NCBI GenBank assembly: GCA_950097015.1 | Contig: CATNEN010000012.1 | Location: 3,753,632 to 3,817,631, forward strand | Source: Macrostomum hystrix | Taxonomy: Eukaryota; Platyhelminthes; Macrostomidae | Reading direction: 5' to 3' | DNA: 64,000 bases | Shown: piece by piece, positions 49,905-62,522 of the stretch | Layout of the letters: every line of letters starts with the position of its first letter | Numbering within the stretch: position 1 is the first letter of the stretch | Translations under genes and position numbers: made by a program | The notes under the pieces: model-generated | The model's input: the letters and a program-made list of their open reading frames with translations, nothing else | Told to the model about the DNA's origin: nothing | Databases searched by the model: none

Positions 49905-50120
49905 AGATGAGAGGCTCATTATTTGATGACAGTAGATCCACAGCCAGCGAGAGGCAATTCTGCCCATTTCTCTGATCTCTGGGTTCCGGCAATCACACTC
50001 GAGATTCTAGGAATCTCGGTGAACAAGTCGAACGCGTTGCAGCTTCGCCAATCACACCCCAGTCAGAGGGGGGTCGGTGGCAGAGCGGTTATCGCGTTTG
50101 CCTCTCGCACAACGGTCCCG
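49905..50120. mobile_element. Rearranged SINE
   Basis: 49920-49985 is minus-strand SINE 3' body (CCACAGCCAGCGAGAGGCAA), while 50067-50119 is a plus-strand tRNA-like head (GGTCGGTGGCAGAGCGGTTA, good A box) that stops before the B box where the next element begins. The two pieces are in opposite orientation. Confidence 0.65.
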
Positions 50121-50526
50121 AAGGGGGTCGTTTCACAAACCCTAATTTTCACAACGTCGCAAGACACACTTTCATAAGCCCTAAATTTCACAAACCCTAA
50201 TTTTCTCAACGTCGAAAAGCCGTGCACAGAATTTCACAACGTCGAAAACTAAAGTTGCTTCCGACTTCACAAGCCCTAAATTTCACAAGCCCTTAATTTC
50301 ACAAGCCCTAAATTTCACAAGACCTAATTTTCACAAGACATAATTTTCACAACGTCGAAAAGCCATGCACAGAAACTTCAGAAAATTAGGGTTTGTGAAA
50401 GCGACCCCTGTGAAAGATTCTATCTCCATAGTGCTTTTAGGCGTTGTGAAATTTAGGGCTTGTCAAATTTAGGTGTTGTGAAATCTGTGGCATTGCTTAT
50501 TTTCGACGTTGTGAAATTTAGGGCTT
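50121..50526. mobile_element. Foldback element with CCCTAA-rich inverted arms
   Basis: Arms 50122-50150 and 50381-50409 are inverted (TTTCACAAACCCTAATTTTC shared; about 28 of 30 bases pair). The interior repeats TTTCACAACGTCGAAAA and CACAAGCCCTAAATTT, and the right flank to 50526 holds their complements. No coding capacity. Confidence 0.7.
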
Positions 50527-50625
50527 ACTAGCAAGTTTTGCCCCCCTTCGGGGAGCAGAAATATTTTGATTTCGTCCAGTATACACTTTTTAGCAGCTGC
50601 ATTTTCAGCCTTTTTACGCTACAAT

Positions 50626-51600
50626 GATCAGTTGACAATGATCCCCCAGTTGATAAAGATCCCCCAGTTGACAATAATCCCCCAGTTGACAATGATCCCC
50701 CAGTTGACAATGATCCCCCCGTTGACAATAATCCCCCAATTGATGATGATCACGCAGTTGATTATGATCCCCCAGTTGACAATAATCCCTCAATTGATGA
50801 TGATCACGCAGTTGACAATGATCCCCCAGTTAATGATGACTCCCCATTGATGATGATCCCCAGTTGACAATGTTAACACAGCTGACAATGATCCCCGAAT
50901 TGACAATAATCCCCCAATTGATGATGATCACGCAGTTGACAATGATCCCCCAGTTAATGATGACTCCCCATTGATGATAATCTCCAGTTGACAACGTTCC
51001 CCCAGTTGACAATGTTCCCACAGTTGACAATGATCCCCCAGTTGATGATGATCAACAAGTTGACAATGATCCCCCCAGTTCACAATGATCCTCCGGGTGA
51101 TGATAAACCCCCAGTTGACAATGATCCCCAGTTGACAATGATCCCCCAGTTGACATTGACAATGATCTCCCAGTTGACAATGATCCCCCAGTTGACAATT
51201 ATCCCCCAGTTAACCATGATCCCGCATTTGATGATGACTCCCCAGTTGACAATTATCCCCCAGTTGACAACTATCCCCCCGTTGACAATGATCCTCCAGT
51301 TGACCATGATCCCCCAGTTGACGATTATCCCCCAGTCGACAATTATCTCTCAGTTGACTATGATCCCCCATTGATGGTGATCCCAGTTGACAATGTTCCC
51401 CCAGTTGAACATGATCCCCTAGTTGACAATGATCCCCTAGTTGATTATGATCCCGCATTTGGTGATGTTTCCCCGTGACAATTATCCCCCAGTTGACAAT
51501 TATCCCCCAGTTGCCAATGATCCTCCAGTTGACAATGATCCCCCAGTTGACAATTATCCCACAGTTTACCATGATCCCCCAGTTGACGATTATCCACCAG
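50626..51600. repeat. 18-bp minisatellite, copy A
   Basis: About 54 units of GTTGACAATGATCCCCCA, with GATGATGAT variants and a subset reading ACAATTATCC. Period 18 leaves five of six frames largely open; these are not genes. Confidence 0.93.
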
Positions 51601-54600
51601 TTCTGGTTTAGCAATGATTCAAACGCTGGGTTAGCCATGATTCAAACTCTGGTTTTGCCATGATTCAAACTCTGGTTTAGCCATGATTCAGAATCTAGTT
51701 TAGCCATGATTCAGACGCTGGTTTAGCTATGATTCAAACTCTGGTTTAGCCATGATTCAGACGCTGGTTTAGCTATGATTTAAACTCTGGTTTAGCCATG
51801 ATTCAGACTCTGGTGTAGCCATGATTCAGACTCTGGTTTAGCCATGATTCAGACTCTGGTTTAGCCATGATTCAGACTCTGGTTTAGCTATGAGCCATGA
51901 TTCAGACTCTGGTGTAGCCATGATTCAGACTCTGGTTTAGCCATGATTCAGACTCTGGTTTAGCCATGATTCAGACTCTGGTTTAGCTATGAGCCATGAT
52001 TCAGACTCTGGTGTAGCCATGAATCAGACTCTGGTTTAGCCATGATTCAAACTCTGGTTTAGCTATGATTTAAACTCTGGTGTAGCCATGATTCAGACTC
52101 TGGTTTAGCTATGATTCAAACTCTGGTTTAGCCATGATTCAGACTCTGGTTTAGCTATGATTCAGACTCTGGTTTAGCCATGATTCAGACTCTGGTGTAG
52201 CCATGATTCAGACTCTGGTTTAGCCATGATTCAAACTCTGGTTAAGCCATGATTCAGACTCTGGTTTAGCCATGATTCAGACTCTGGTTTAGCTATGATT
52301 CAAACTCTGGTTTAGCCATCATTCAAGCTCTGGTTTAGACATGATTCAAACTCTGGTTAGCCATGATTGAAACTCAATTTTAGCTATTATTCAATCGCTG
52401 GTTTAGCAATGATTCGAACTCTGGTTTAGCAATGATTCGAACTCTGGTTTAGCAATGATTCAAACTCTGGTTTAGCAATGATTCAGACTCTGGTTTAGCC
52501 ATGATTCAGACTCCAGTTTAGCCATGATTCAAGCTCTGGTTTAGCCATGTTTCAGACTCTAGTTTCGCCTTGATTCAAATTTAGCCATGATTCAGACTCT
52601 AGGTTAGCCATGATTCAAACGTTGGTTTAGCCATGATTCAAACTCTGGTTTAGCCCTGATTCAAACTCTGGTTTAGCCATGATTCAGACGCTGTGATGAT
52701 TTAAAGTCTGCTTTAGCCATGATTCAAACTCTGTTTTAGCCATGATTTAAACTCTGGTGTAGCCATGATTCAAACTCTGGTTTCGCCTTGATTCAAATTT
52801 AGCCATGATTCAGACTCTAGGTTAGCCATGATTCAAACGTTGGTTTAGCCATGATTCAAACTCTGGTTTAGCCCTGATTCAAACTCTGGTTTAGCCATGA
52901 TTCAGACGCTGTGATGATTTAAAGTCTGCTTTAGCCATGATTCAAACTCTGTTTTAGCCATGATTTAAACTCTGGTGTAGCCATGATTCAAACTCTGGTT
53001 TCGCCTTGATTCAAATTTAGCCATGATTCAGACTCTAGGTTAACCATGATTCAGACTCTGGTTTAGCCATGATTCAAACTCTGGTTTAGCCATGATTCAA
53101 ACTCTGGTTTAGCCATGATTCAGACTCTGGTTTAGCCATGATTCAAACTCTGGTTTAGCAATGATTCAGACTCTGGTTTAGCCATGATTCAGACTCCAGT
53201 TTTGCCATGATTCAGACTCTGGTTTAGCCATGATTCAAACACTGGTTTAGCCATCATTCAAGCTCTGGTTTAGACATGATTCAAACTCTGGTTTAGCCGT
53301 GATTCAAACTCTGGTTTAGCCATGATTCAAACGCTGGTTTAGAATGATTCAAACTCTGGTTTAGCCATGATTCAAACTCTTGTTTAGCAATGATTCAGAC
53401 TCTGGTTTAGCCATGATTCAGACTCCAGTTTAGCCATGATTCAAGCTCTGGTTTAGCCATGATTCAAACTCTGGTTTAGCAATGATTCAGACTCTGGTTT
53501 AGCCATGATTCAGACTCCAGTTTTGCCATGATTCAGACTCTGATTTAGCCATGATTCAAACTCTGGTTTGGCCATGATTCAAACTCTGGTTAAGCCATGA
53601 TTCAAACTCTGGTTAAGCCATGATTCAGACTCTGGTTTAGCCATGATTCAAACTATGCTTTAGCCATGATTCAAACACTGGTTTAGCCATCATTCAAGCT
53701 CTGGTTTAGACATGATTCAAACTCTGGTTTAGCCGTGATTCAAACTCTGGTTTAGCCATGATTCAAACGCTGGTTTAGAATGATTCAAACTCTGGTTTAG
53801 CCATGATTCAAAATCTGGTTTAGCAATGATTCAGACTCTGGTTTAGCCATGATTGAAACTCAATTTTAGCTATTATTCAATCGCTGGTTTAGCAATGATT
53901 CGAACTCTGGTTTAGCAATGATTCGAACTCTGGTTTAGCCGTGATTCAAACTCTGGTTTAGCCATGATTCAAACGATGGTTTAGACCTGATTCAAACTCT
54001 GGTTTGCCATGATTCAAAATCTGGTTTAGCAATGATTCAGACTCCAGTTTAGCCATGATTCAAGCTCTGGTTTAGCCATGTTTCAGACTCTAGTTTCACC
54101 TTGATTCAAATTTAGCCATGATTCAGACTCTAGGTTAGCCATGATTCAAACGTTGGTTTAGCCATGATTCAAACTCTGGTTTAGCCATGATTCAAACTCT
54201 GGTTTAGCCATGATTCAGACGCTGTGATGATTTAAAGTCTGCTTTAGCCATGATTCAAACTCTGTTTTAGCCATGATTTAAACTCTGGTGTAGCCATGAT
54301 TCAAACTCTGGTTTCGCCTTGATTCAAATTTAGCCATGATTCAGACTCTAGGTTAACCATGATTCAGACTCTGGTTTAGCCATGATTCAAACTCTGGTTT
54401 AGCCATGATTCAAACTCTGGTTTAGCCATGATTCAGACTCTGGTTTAGCCATGATTCAAACTCTGGTTTAGCAATGATTCAGACTCTGGTTTAGCCATGA
54501 TTCAGACTCCAGTTTTGCCATGATTCAGACTCTGGTTTAGCCATGATTCAAACACTGGTTTAGCCATCATTCAAGCTCTGGTTTAGACATGATTCAAACT

Positions 54601-55962
54601 CTGGTTTAGCCGTGATTCAAACTCTGGTTTAGCCATGATTCAAACGCTGGTTTAGAATGATTCAAACTCTGGTTTAGCCATGATTCAAACTCTTGTTTAG
54701 CAATGATTCAGACTCTGGTTTAGCCATGATTCAGACTCCAGTTTAGCCATGATTCAAGCTCTGGTTTAGCCATGATTCAAACTCTGGTTTAGCAATGATT
54801 CAGACTCTGGTTTAGCCATGATTCAGACTCCAGTTTTGCCATGATTCAGACTCTGATTTAGCCATGATTCAAACTCTGGTTTGGCCATGATTCAAACTCT
54901 GGTTAAGCCATGATTCAAACTCTGGTTAAGCCATGATTCAGACTCTGGTTTAGCCATGATTCAAACTATGCTTTAGCCATGATTCAAACACTGGTTTAGC
55001 CATCATTCAAGCTCTGGTTTAGACATGATTCAAACTCTGGTTTAGCCGTGATTCAAACTCTGGTTTAGCCATGATTCAAACGCTGGTTTAGAATGATTCA
55101 AACTCTGGTTTAGCCATGATTCAAACTCTTGTTTAGCAATGATTCAGACTCTGGTTTAGCCATGATTCAGACTCCAGTTTAGCCATGATTCAAGCTCTGG
55201 TTTAGCCATGATTCAAACTCTGGTTTAGCAATGATTCAGACTCTGGTTTAGCCATGATTCAGACTCCAGTTTAGCCATGATTCAAGCTCTGGTTTAGCCA
55301 TGATTCAAACTCTGGTTTAGCCATGATTCAGACTATGGTTTAGCCATGATTCAGACTCTAGGTTAGCCATGATTCAAACGTTGGTTTAGCCATGATTCAG
55401 ACTCTGGTTTAGCCATGATTTAAATTCTGGTTTAGCCATGATTCAGACTCTGGTTTAGCCATGATTCAAACTCTGGTTAAGCCATGATTCAGACTCTGGT
55501 TTAGCCATGATTCAAACTCTGGTTTAGCCATGATTCAGACGCTGGTTTAGCCATGATTCAGACTCTGGTTTAGCCATGATTCAGACTCTGGTTAAGCCAT
55601 GATTCAGACTCTGGTTTAGCCATGATTTAAATTCTGGTTAAGCCATGATTCAGACTCTGGTTTAGCCATGATTCAAACTCTAGTTAAGCCATGATTCAGA
55701 CTCTGGTTTAGCCATGATTCAAACTCTGCTTTAGCCATGATTCAAACTCTAGTTAAGCCATGATTCAGACTCTGGTTTAGCCATGATTCAGACTCTGGTT
55801 TAGCCATGATTCAAACTCTGCTTTAGCCATGATTCAAACTCTAGTTAAGCCATGATTCAGACTCTGGTTTAGCCATGATTCAAACTCTGCTTTAGCCATG
55901 ATTCAGACGCTGGTTTAGCCATGATTCAAGCTCTATTTTTGCCATGATTCAAATTCAGGTTT
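51601..55962. repeat. 23-bp satellite, copy A
   Basis: About 190 units of ATGATTCAAACTCTGGTTTA plus GCC, with AGACTC, CAATG and CTTTA variants. A higher-order repeat of about 1,313 bp is visible: 53041 onward recurs at 54354 onward with the same variant order. The array resumes at 56218-56703. Confidence 0.95.
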
Positions 55963-56059
55963 GCTATGATTTATGATATTTTATTTACGAAATGAAAAAA
56001 ATAAATCAAAATAATCTTCAATCACTACTGGCTGAAAATTAGTCTAAATAATTTGACGC

Positions 56060-56125
56060 AGTGCAGAATCGAACCCTAGCCTAGCCTAACTTATTCCTAG
56101 TGCCTAACACATCGGCTATTCCGAC
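56060..56125 (-). other. tRNA-like pol III promoter in second anchor, copy 1
   Basis: Read on the minus strand: A-box-like TAGCCGATGTGTTAGGC (from 56118) and a perfect B-box core GGGTTCGATTC (56076-56066), about 35 bp apart. It is not a tRNA gene, since no acceptor stem closes. Confidence 0.55.
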
Positions 56126-56799
56126 TGTTGGTTAGTGGGTGCAGAAATCAGCCTTATAAAATGAATTCTCAAAGTTCTGGCTTTGTACAATGAAGTAAGA
56201 AAATAGAGTAAATAGAGAAGCCATGATTCAGACTCTGGTTTAGCCATGATTTAAATTCTGGTTAAGCCATGATTCAGACTCTGGTTTAGCCATGATTCAA
56301 ACTCTAGTTAAGCCATGATTCAGACTCTGGTTTAGCCATGATTCAAACTCTGCTTTAGCCATGATTCAGACGCTGGTTTAGCCATGATTCAAACTCTGGT
56401 TTAGCCATGATTCAAACTCTGGTTAAGCCATGATTCAGACTCTGGTTTAGCCATGATTCAAACTCTGGTTTAGCCATGATTCAAACTCTGGTTTAGCCAT
56501 GATTCAAACTCTGGTTTAGCCATGATTCAAACTCTGGTTTAGCCATGATTCAAACTCTGGTTTAGCCGTGATTCAAACTCTGGTTTAGCCATGATTCAAA
56601 CTCTGGTTTAGCCATGATTCAAACTCTGGTTTAGCCATGATTCAGACGCTGGTTTAGCCATGATTCAAGCTCTATTTTTGCCATGATTCAAATTCAGGTT
56701 TGCTATGATTTATGATATTTTATTTACGAAATGAAAAAAATAAATCAAAATAATCTTCAATCACTACTGGCTGAAAATTAGTCTAAATAATTTGACGCA

Positions 56800-56865
56800 G
56801 TGCAGAATCGAACCCTAGCCTAGCCTAACTTATTCCTAGTGCCTACACATCGGCTATTCCGACTG
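56800..56865 (-). other. tRNA-like pol III promoter in second anchor, copy 2
   Basis: The same A and B boxes as at 56060 (B box 56815-56805). The A-box region is one pair of bases shorter (TAGCCGATGTGTAGGC). Confidence 0.55.
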
Positions 56866-57436
56866 TTGGTTAGTGGGTGCAGAAATCAGCCTTATAAAAT
56901 GAATTCTCAAAGTTCTGGCTTTGTACAATGAAGTAAGAAAATAGAGTACACTCAGTCTCGCGGTTGGTTGTGTACATTTATTTCCAATTTGTCTCCAGAG
57001 TGCAGGCTTCAAATTCAATCAGCTAGGGGTTGTTGCGCAATTTGACGATGCAATTCTAATTCAGTGGCAGTGAGTGGTTTGACCTTTGAAAAATCATGTT
57101 TTTCGAATATTTAATCCCTTTAGCAATAAAGTTAAGCTTAATAAAAATACGTGTATAATTGTCCCCATATTTGGCATCTTTTGGTGAAGAAATGGTGAAA
57201 ATCGGTTGAGCCGTTCGGGAGAAAATCAATTACAAGCAACCAAGCAAGCAACCAACCAACCATTTCATTTTTAGTATATTTATAAGTTAAGCTTAATAAA
57301 AATACGTGTATAATTGTCCCCATATTTGGCATCTTTTGGTGAAGAAATGGTGAAAATCGGTTGAGCCGTTCGGGAGAAAATCAATTACAAGCAACCAAGC
57401 AAGCAACCAACCAACCATTTCATTTTTAGTATATTT

Positions 57437-57772
57437 ACTAGCTGCCTTCGCTACCCTCTGGGTAGCCTCCCTGTGAGTTCTTATCAGTACGCGCGTGCGT
57501 TATCAAAACTGGCTCTGATGCAATCATTAAAATTGGCACTGAAGGCCTCACTGTGCACAAGCTGTAAACAAGAATGCATTAGAAAAGCCTATTTAAAACT
57601 GTTTTTCGAATATTTAATCCCCTTGCCAATGGAATTAAGCTTAATAAAATTACGTGTACCGATTCCGGCCCATTTGTGATCTTTTGGCGAAGGAATTGTG
57701 AAAATCGGTTGAGCCGTTCGGGAGCTAGTCGATTGCAAGCAAGCAAGATTTTCATTTTTAGTATATTAGAAG
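57437..57772 (+). mobile_element. Short ACTAG-type element 1
   Basis: About 336 bp from ACTAGCTGCCTTCGCTACCC (with a GCTACCC-TCT-GGGTAGC hairpin) to TTTTTAGTATATTA. The 3' half (CGAATATTTAATCCCC, GTGAAAATCGGTTGAGCCGT) is shared with the long composite elements. No array inside. Confidence 0.7.
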
Positions 57773-57813
57773 ATTACAAGCAACCAACCAACCATTTCAT
57801 TTTTAGTATATTT

Positions 57814-58140
57814 ACTAGCTGCCTTCGCTACCCTCTGGGTAGCCTCGCTTGAGTTCTTATCAGTTCGTTATCAAAACTGGCTCTGATGCAATCATTAAAA
57901 TTGGCACTGGAGCCTCACTGCGCACAAGCTGAAAACAAGAATGCATTAGAAAAGCCTATTTAAAACAGTTTTTCGAATATTTAATCCCCTTGGCAATGGA
58001 ATTAAGCTTAATAAAAATACGTGTATATGTGTCCCCATATTTGGCATCTTTTGGTGAAGAAATGGTGAAAATCGGTTGAGCCGTTCGGGAGAAAATCAAT
58101 TACAAGCAAGCAAGCAAGATTTTCATTTTTAGTATATTAG
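57814..58140 (+). mobile_element. Short ACTAG-type element 2
   Basis: Near-identical to the element at 57437, separated from it by a 41-bp leftover of composite tail. It abuts composite copy B directly (TTTTTAGTATATTAG then ACTAGC). Confidence 0.7.
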
Positions 58141-58235
58141 ACTAGCAAGTTTTGCCCCCCTTCGGGGAGCAGAAATACTTTTAATTCGTCTAGTACATAC
58201 TTTTTAGCAGCTGAATTTACAGCTTTTTAAAGCTA

Positions 58236-61068
58236 CAATGAACCCCCAGTTGACAATGATCCCCCAGTTGACAATGATCCCCCCGTTGATGATGATCTCC
58301 TAGTTGATGATGATACCCCAGTTGACAATGATCCCCCAGTTGACAATGATCCCCCAGTTGACAATGATCCCCCAGTTGATGATGATCCCCCGTTGATGAT
58401 GATCTCCCAGTTGACAATGATCCCCCAGTTGACAATGATCCCCCAGTTGACAATGATCCCCCCGTTGATGATGATCTCCCAGTTGATGATGATACCCCAG
58501 TTGACAATGATCCCCCAGTTGACAATGATCCCCCAGTTGACAATGATCCTCCAGTTGATGATGATCCCCCGTTGATGATGATCTCCCAGTTGACAATGAT
58601 CCCGCCCGTTGACAATGATCCCACAGTTGACAATGAACCCCCAGTTGACAATGATCCCCCAGTTCATGATGACCCTCAGTTGACAATGATCCCCCAGTTG
58701 ACAATGATCCCCCAGTTCACAATGATCCCCCAGTTGATGATGATCCCCCAGTTGATGATGATCCCCCAGTTGATGATGATCCCCCAGTTGATGATGATCA
58801 CCCAGTTGACAATGATCCCCCAGTTGACAATGATCCCCCCGTTGATGATGATCTCCCAGTTGATGATGATACCCCTGTTGACAATGATCCCCCAGTTCAT
58901 GATGACCCTCAGTTGACAATGATCCCCCAGTTGACAATGATCCCACAGTTGACAATGATCCCCCAGTTGACAAAGATCCCCCAGTTCACAATGATCCACC
59001 AGTTAACAAAGATCCCCCAGTTCACAATGATCCCCTAGTTGATGAAGTCTCCCCATTGATGATGATCCCCAGTTAACAATGTTCCTCCAGTTGACAATGT
59101 TCCCCCAGTTGACAATGATCCCCCAGTTGATGATGATCACCCAGTTGACAATGATCCCCCAGTTGACAATGATCCCCCAGTTGACAATGATCCCCCAGTT
59201 GACAATGATCCCGCCGGTTGACAATGATCCCACAGTTGACAATGAACCCCCAGTTGACAATGATCCCCCAGTTGATGATGATCCCCCAGTTGACAATGAT
59301 CCCCCAGTTGATGATGATGCCCCAGTTGACAATGAACCCCCAGTTGACAAAGATCACCCAGTTGATGATGATCCCCCAGTTGATGATGATCACCCAGTTG
59401 ACAATGATCCCCCAGTTGACAATGATCCCCCCGTTGATGATGATCTCCCAGTTGATGATGATACCCCAGTTGACAATGATCCCCCAGTTGACAATGATCA
59501 CCCAGTTGACAATGATCCCCCAGTTGACAATGATCCCCCCGTTGATGATGATCTCCCAGTTGATGATGATACCCCTGTTGACAATGATCCCCCAGTTCAT
59601 GATGACCCTCAGTTGACAATGATCCCCCAGTTGACAATGATCCCACAGTTGACAATGATCCCCCAGTTGACAAAGATCCCCCAGTTCACAATGATCCACC
59701 AGTTAACAAAGATCCCCCAGTTCACAATGATCCCCTAGTTGATGAAGTCTCCCCATTGATGATGATCCCCAGTTAACAATGTTCCTCCAGTTGACAATGT
59801 TCCCCCAGTTGACAATGATCCCCCAGTTGATGATGATCACCCAGTTGACAATGATCCCCCAGTTGACAATGATCCCCCAGTTGACAATGATCCCCCAGTT
59901 GACAATGATCCCGCCGGTTGACAATGATCCCACAGTTGACAATGAACCCCCAGTTGACAATGATCCCCCAGTTGACAATGATCCCGCCGGTTGACAATGA
60001 TCCCACAGTTGACAATGAACCCCCAGTTGACAATGATCCCCCAGTTGATGATGATCCCCCAGTTGACAATGATCCCCCAGTTGATGATGATGTCCCAGTT
60101 GACAATGAACCCCCAGTTGACAAAGATCACCCAGTTGATGATGATCCCCCAGTTGAAGATGATCACCCAGTTGACAATGATCCCCCAGTTGACAATGATC
60201 CCCCCGTTGATGATGATCTCCCAGTTGATGATGATACCCCAGTTGACAATGATCCCCCAGTTGACAATGATCCCCCAGTTGACAATGATCCCCCAGTTGA
60301 TGATGATCCCCCGTTGATGATGATCTCCCAGTTGACAATGATCCCCCAGTTGACAATGATCCCCCAGTTGACAATGAACCCCCAGTTGACAACGATCCCC
60401 CAGTTGACAATGATCCCCCATTTGACAATGATCCCCCAGTTGACAATGATCCCCCAGTTGATGATGATCTCCCAGTTGATAATGATCCCACAGTTGACAA
60501 TGATCCCCCAGTTGACAATGATCCCCCAGTTGACAATGATCCCCCAGTTGACAATGATCCCCCAGTTGACAATGATCCCCCAGTTGACAATGATCCCCTA
60601 GTTGATGAAGTCTCCCCATTGATGATGATCCCCAGTTAACAATGTTCCTCCAGTTGACAATGTTCCCCCAGTTGATAATGATCCCCCAGTTGATGATGAT
60701 CACCCAGTTGACAATGATCCCCCAGTTGACAATGATCCCCCAGTTGACAATGATCCCCCAGTTGACAATGATCCCGCCGGTTGACAATGATCCCACAGTT
60801 GACAATGAACCCCCAGTTGACAATGATCCCCCAGTTGATGATGATCCCCCAGTTGACAATGATCCCCCAGTTGATGATGATGCCCCAGTTGACAATGAAC
60901 CCCCAGTTGACAAAGATCACCCAGTTGATGATGATCCCCCAGTTGATGATGATCACCCAGTTGACAATGATCCCCAAGTTGACCATGATCCCCCATTTGA
61001 TGATGATTCCCCAGTTGACAATTATACCCCAGTTTACCATGATCCCCATTTTGATGATGACTCCTCAG
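58236..61068. repeat. 18-bp minisatellite, copy B
   Basis: About 157 units. Irregular units (ending GAAGTCTCCCCATTGATG) recur at 59039, 59744 and 60604, revealing higher-order blocks of about 705 and 860 bp. Frames of up to 358 codons are by-products. Confidence 0.94.
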
Positions 61069-61084
61069 TTGACGTTGATTTTTC

Positions 61085-61925
61085 AAACGCTGGGTAAGCC
61101 AAGATTCAAACTCAGATTTCGCCATGTTTTAAACCCTGGTGGGCTATGATTCAAACTCTCGTTTTGCCATGATTCAAACTCTGGTTTAGCCATGATTCAG
61201 ACTCCGGTTGACTATGATTCAAACTCTGGTTTTGCCATGATTCAAACGCTGGTTTAGCCATGATTCAAACTCTGGTTTAGCCATGATTTAAGCTCTGGTT
61301 TAGCCATGATTCAAGCTCTGGTTTAGCCATGATTCAAGCTCTGGTTTAGCCATGATTCAAACTCTGGTTTAGCCATGATTCACACTCCGGTTGACTATGA
61401 TTCAAACTCTGGTTTTGCCATGATTTAAACTCTGGATTAGCCATGATTCAAACTCTGGTTTAGCCATGATTTAAGCTCTGGTTTAGCCATGATTCAAACT
61501 CTGGTTTAGCCATGATTCAAGCTCTGGTTTAGCCATGATTCAGACTCTGGTTTAGCCATGATTCAAACTATGCTTTAGCCATGATTCAAACTCTGGTTTA
61601 GACATGATTCAAACTCTGGTTTAGCCGTGATTCAAACTCTGGTTTAGCCATGATTCAAACGCTGGTTTAGAATGATTCAAACTCTGGTTTAGCCATGATT
61701 CAAACTCTTGTTTAGCAATGATTCAGACTCTGGTTTAGCCATGATTCAGACTCCAGTTTAGCCATGATTCAAACTCTTGTTTAGCCATGATTCAAACTCT
61801 GGTTTAGCCATGGTTCAAACTCTGGTTTAGCCATGATTCAGACTCTGGTTTAGCCATGATTCAGACTCTAGTTTAGCCATGATTCAGACTCTATTTTTGC
61901 AATGATTCAAACTCAGGTGTGCTAT
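61085..61925. repeat. 23-bp satellite, copy B
   Basis: About 36 units of the ATGATTCAAACTCTGGTTTA type. Confidence 0.93.
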
Positions 61926-62017
61926 GATTTATGATATTTTATTTACGAAATGAAAAAAATAAATTAAAATAGTCTTCAATCACTACTGGCTGAAAATTAT
62001 TCTAAAATGATTTGACG

Positions 62018-62090
62018 CAGTGCAGAATCGAACCCTAGCCTAGCCTATAACCTATTCCTAGTGCCTACACATCGGCTATTCCGACTGTTG
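62018..62090 (-). other. tRNA-like pol III promoter in second anchor, copy 3
   Basis: B box at 62035-62025 and A-box-like region at 62078-62060 on the minus strand. Both boxes are kept while flanking bases have changed. Confidence 0.55.
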
Positions 62091-62522
62091 GTTAGTGGGT
62101 GCAAAAATCAGCCTTATAAAATGATTTCTCAAAGTTCTGGCTTTGTACAATGAAGTGAGAAAATAGAGTACACTCAGTCTCGCGGTTGGTTGTGTACATT
62201 TATTTCCAATTTGTCTCCAGAGTGCAGGCTTCAAATTCAATCAGCTAGGGGTTGTTGCGCAATTTGACGATGCAATTCTAATTCAGTGGCAGTGAGCAAA
62301 ATTCTTAATAGGCCAAGATGGTTTGACCTTTAAAAAATCTGGTTTTTCGAATATTTAATCCCCTTAGCAATAAAGTAAGGCTTAATAAAAATACGTGTAT
62401 AATTGTCCCTATATTTGGCATCTTTTGGTGAAGAAATGGTGAAAATCGGTTGAGCCGTTCGGGAGAAAATCAATTACAAGCAACCAAGCAACCAAGCAAC
62501 CATTTCATTTTTAGTATAGTGG

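Larger units (their letters stand above)
50527..57436. mobile_element. Composite repeat element, copy A
   Basis: Order: anchor 50527-50625 (starts ACTAGCAAGTTTTGCCCC, with a CCCC-TTCG-GGGG hairpin), 18-bp array 50626-51600, 23-bp array 51601-55962, second anchor 55963-56217, more 23-bp array to 56703, second anchor again 56704-57010, tail. The tail (GTGAAAATCGGTTGAGCCGT to TTTTTAGTATATTTA) is present twice (about 57132-57286 and 57287-57436). The same order of parts recurs at 58141 and 62523. No coding capacity is seen, so it would be non-autonomous. Class unknown; anchors plus internal minisatellites recall helentron-type elements, and the shared 3' tail recalls LINE-dependent elements. Confidence 0.75.
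58141..62518. mobile_element. Composite repeat element, copy B
   Basis: Same order of parts as copy A: anchor 58141-58235, 18-bp array 58236-61068, junction 61069-61090 (GACGTTGATTTTTCAAACGC), 23-bp array to 61920, second anchor 61921-62300, tail ending TTTTTAGTATA at about 62516. Here the 18-bp array is about three times longer and the 23-bp array about five times shorter than in copy A. Confidence 0.75.

Noticed and set aside
50067-50119. tRNA gene from the GGTCGGTGGCAGAGCGGTTA head
   Set aside because: The same head occurs attached to the SINE body elsewhere, and here the B box is missing.
59837-60913. 358-codon minus-strand frame and many siblings at 58.2-63.2 kb
   Set aside because: Period 18 is a multiple of 3 and lacks stops in five frames, so long frames appear on both strands by necessity.
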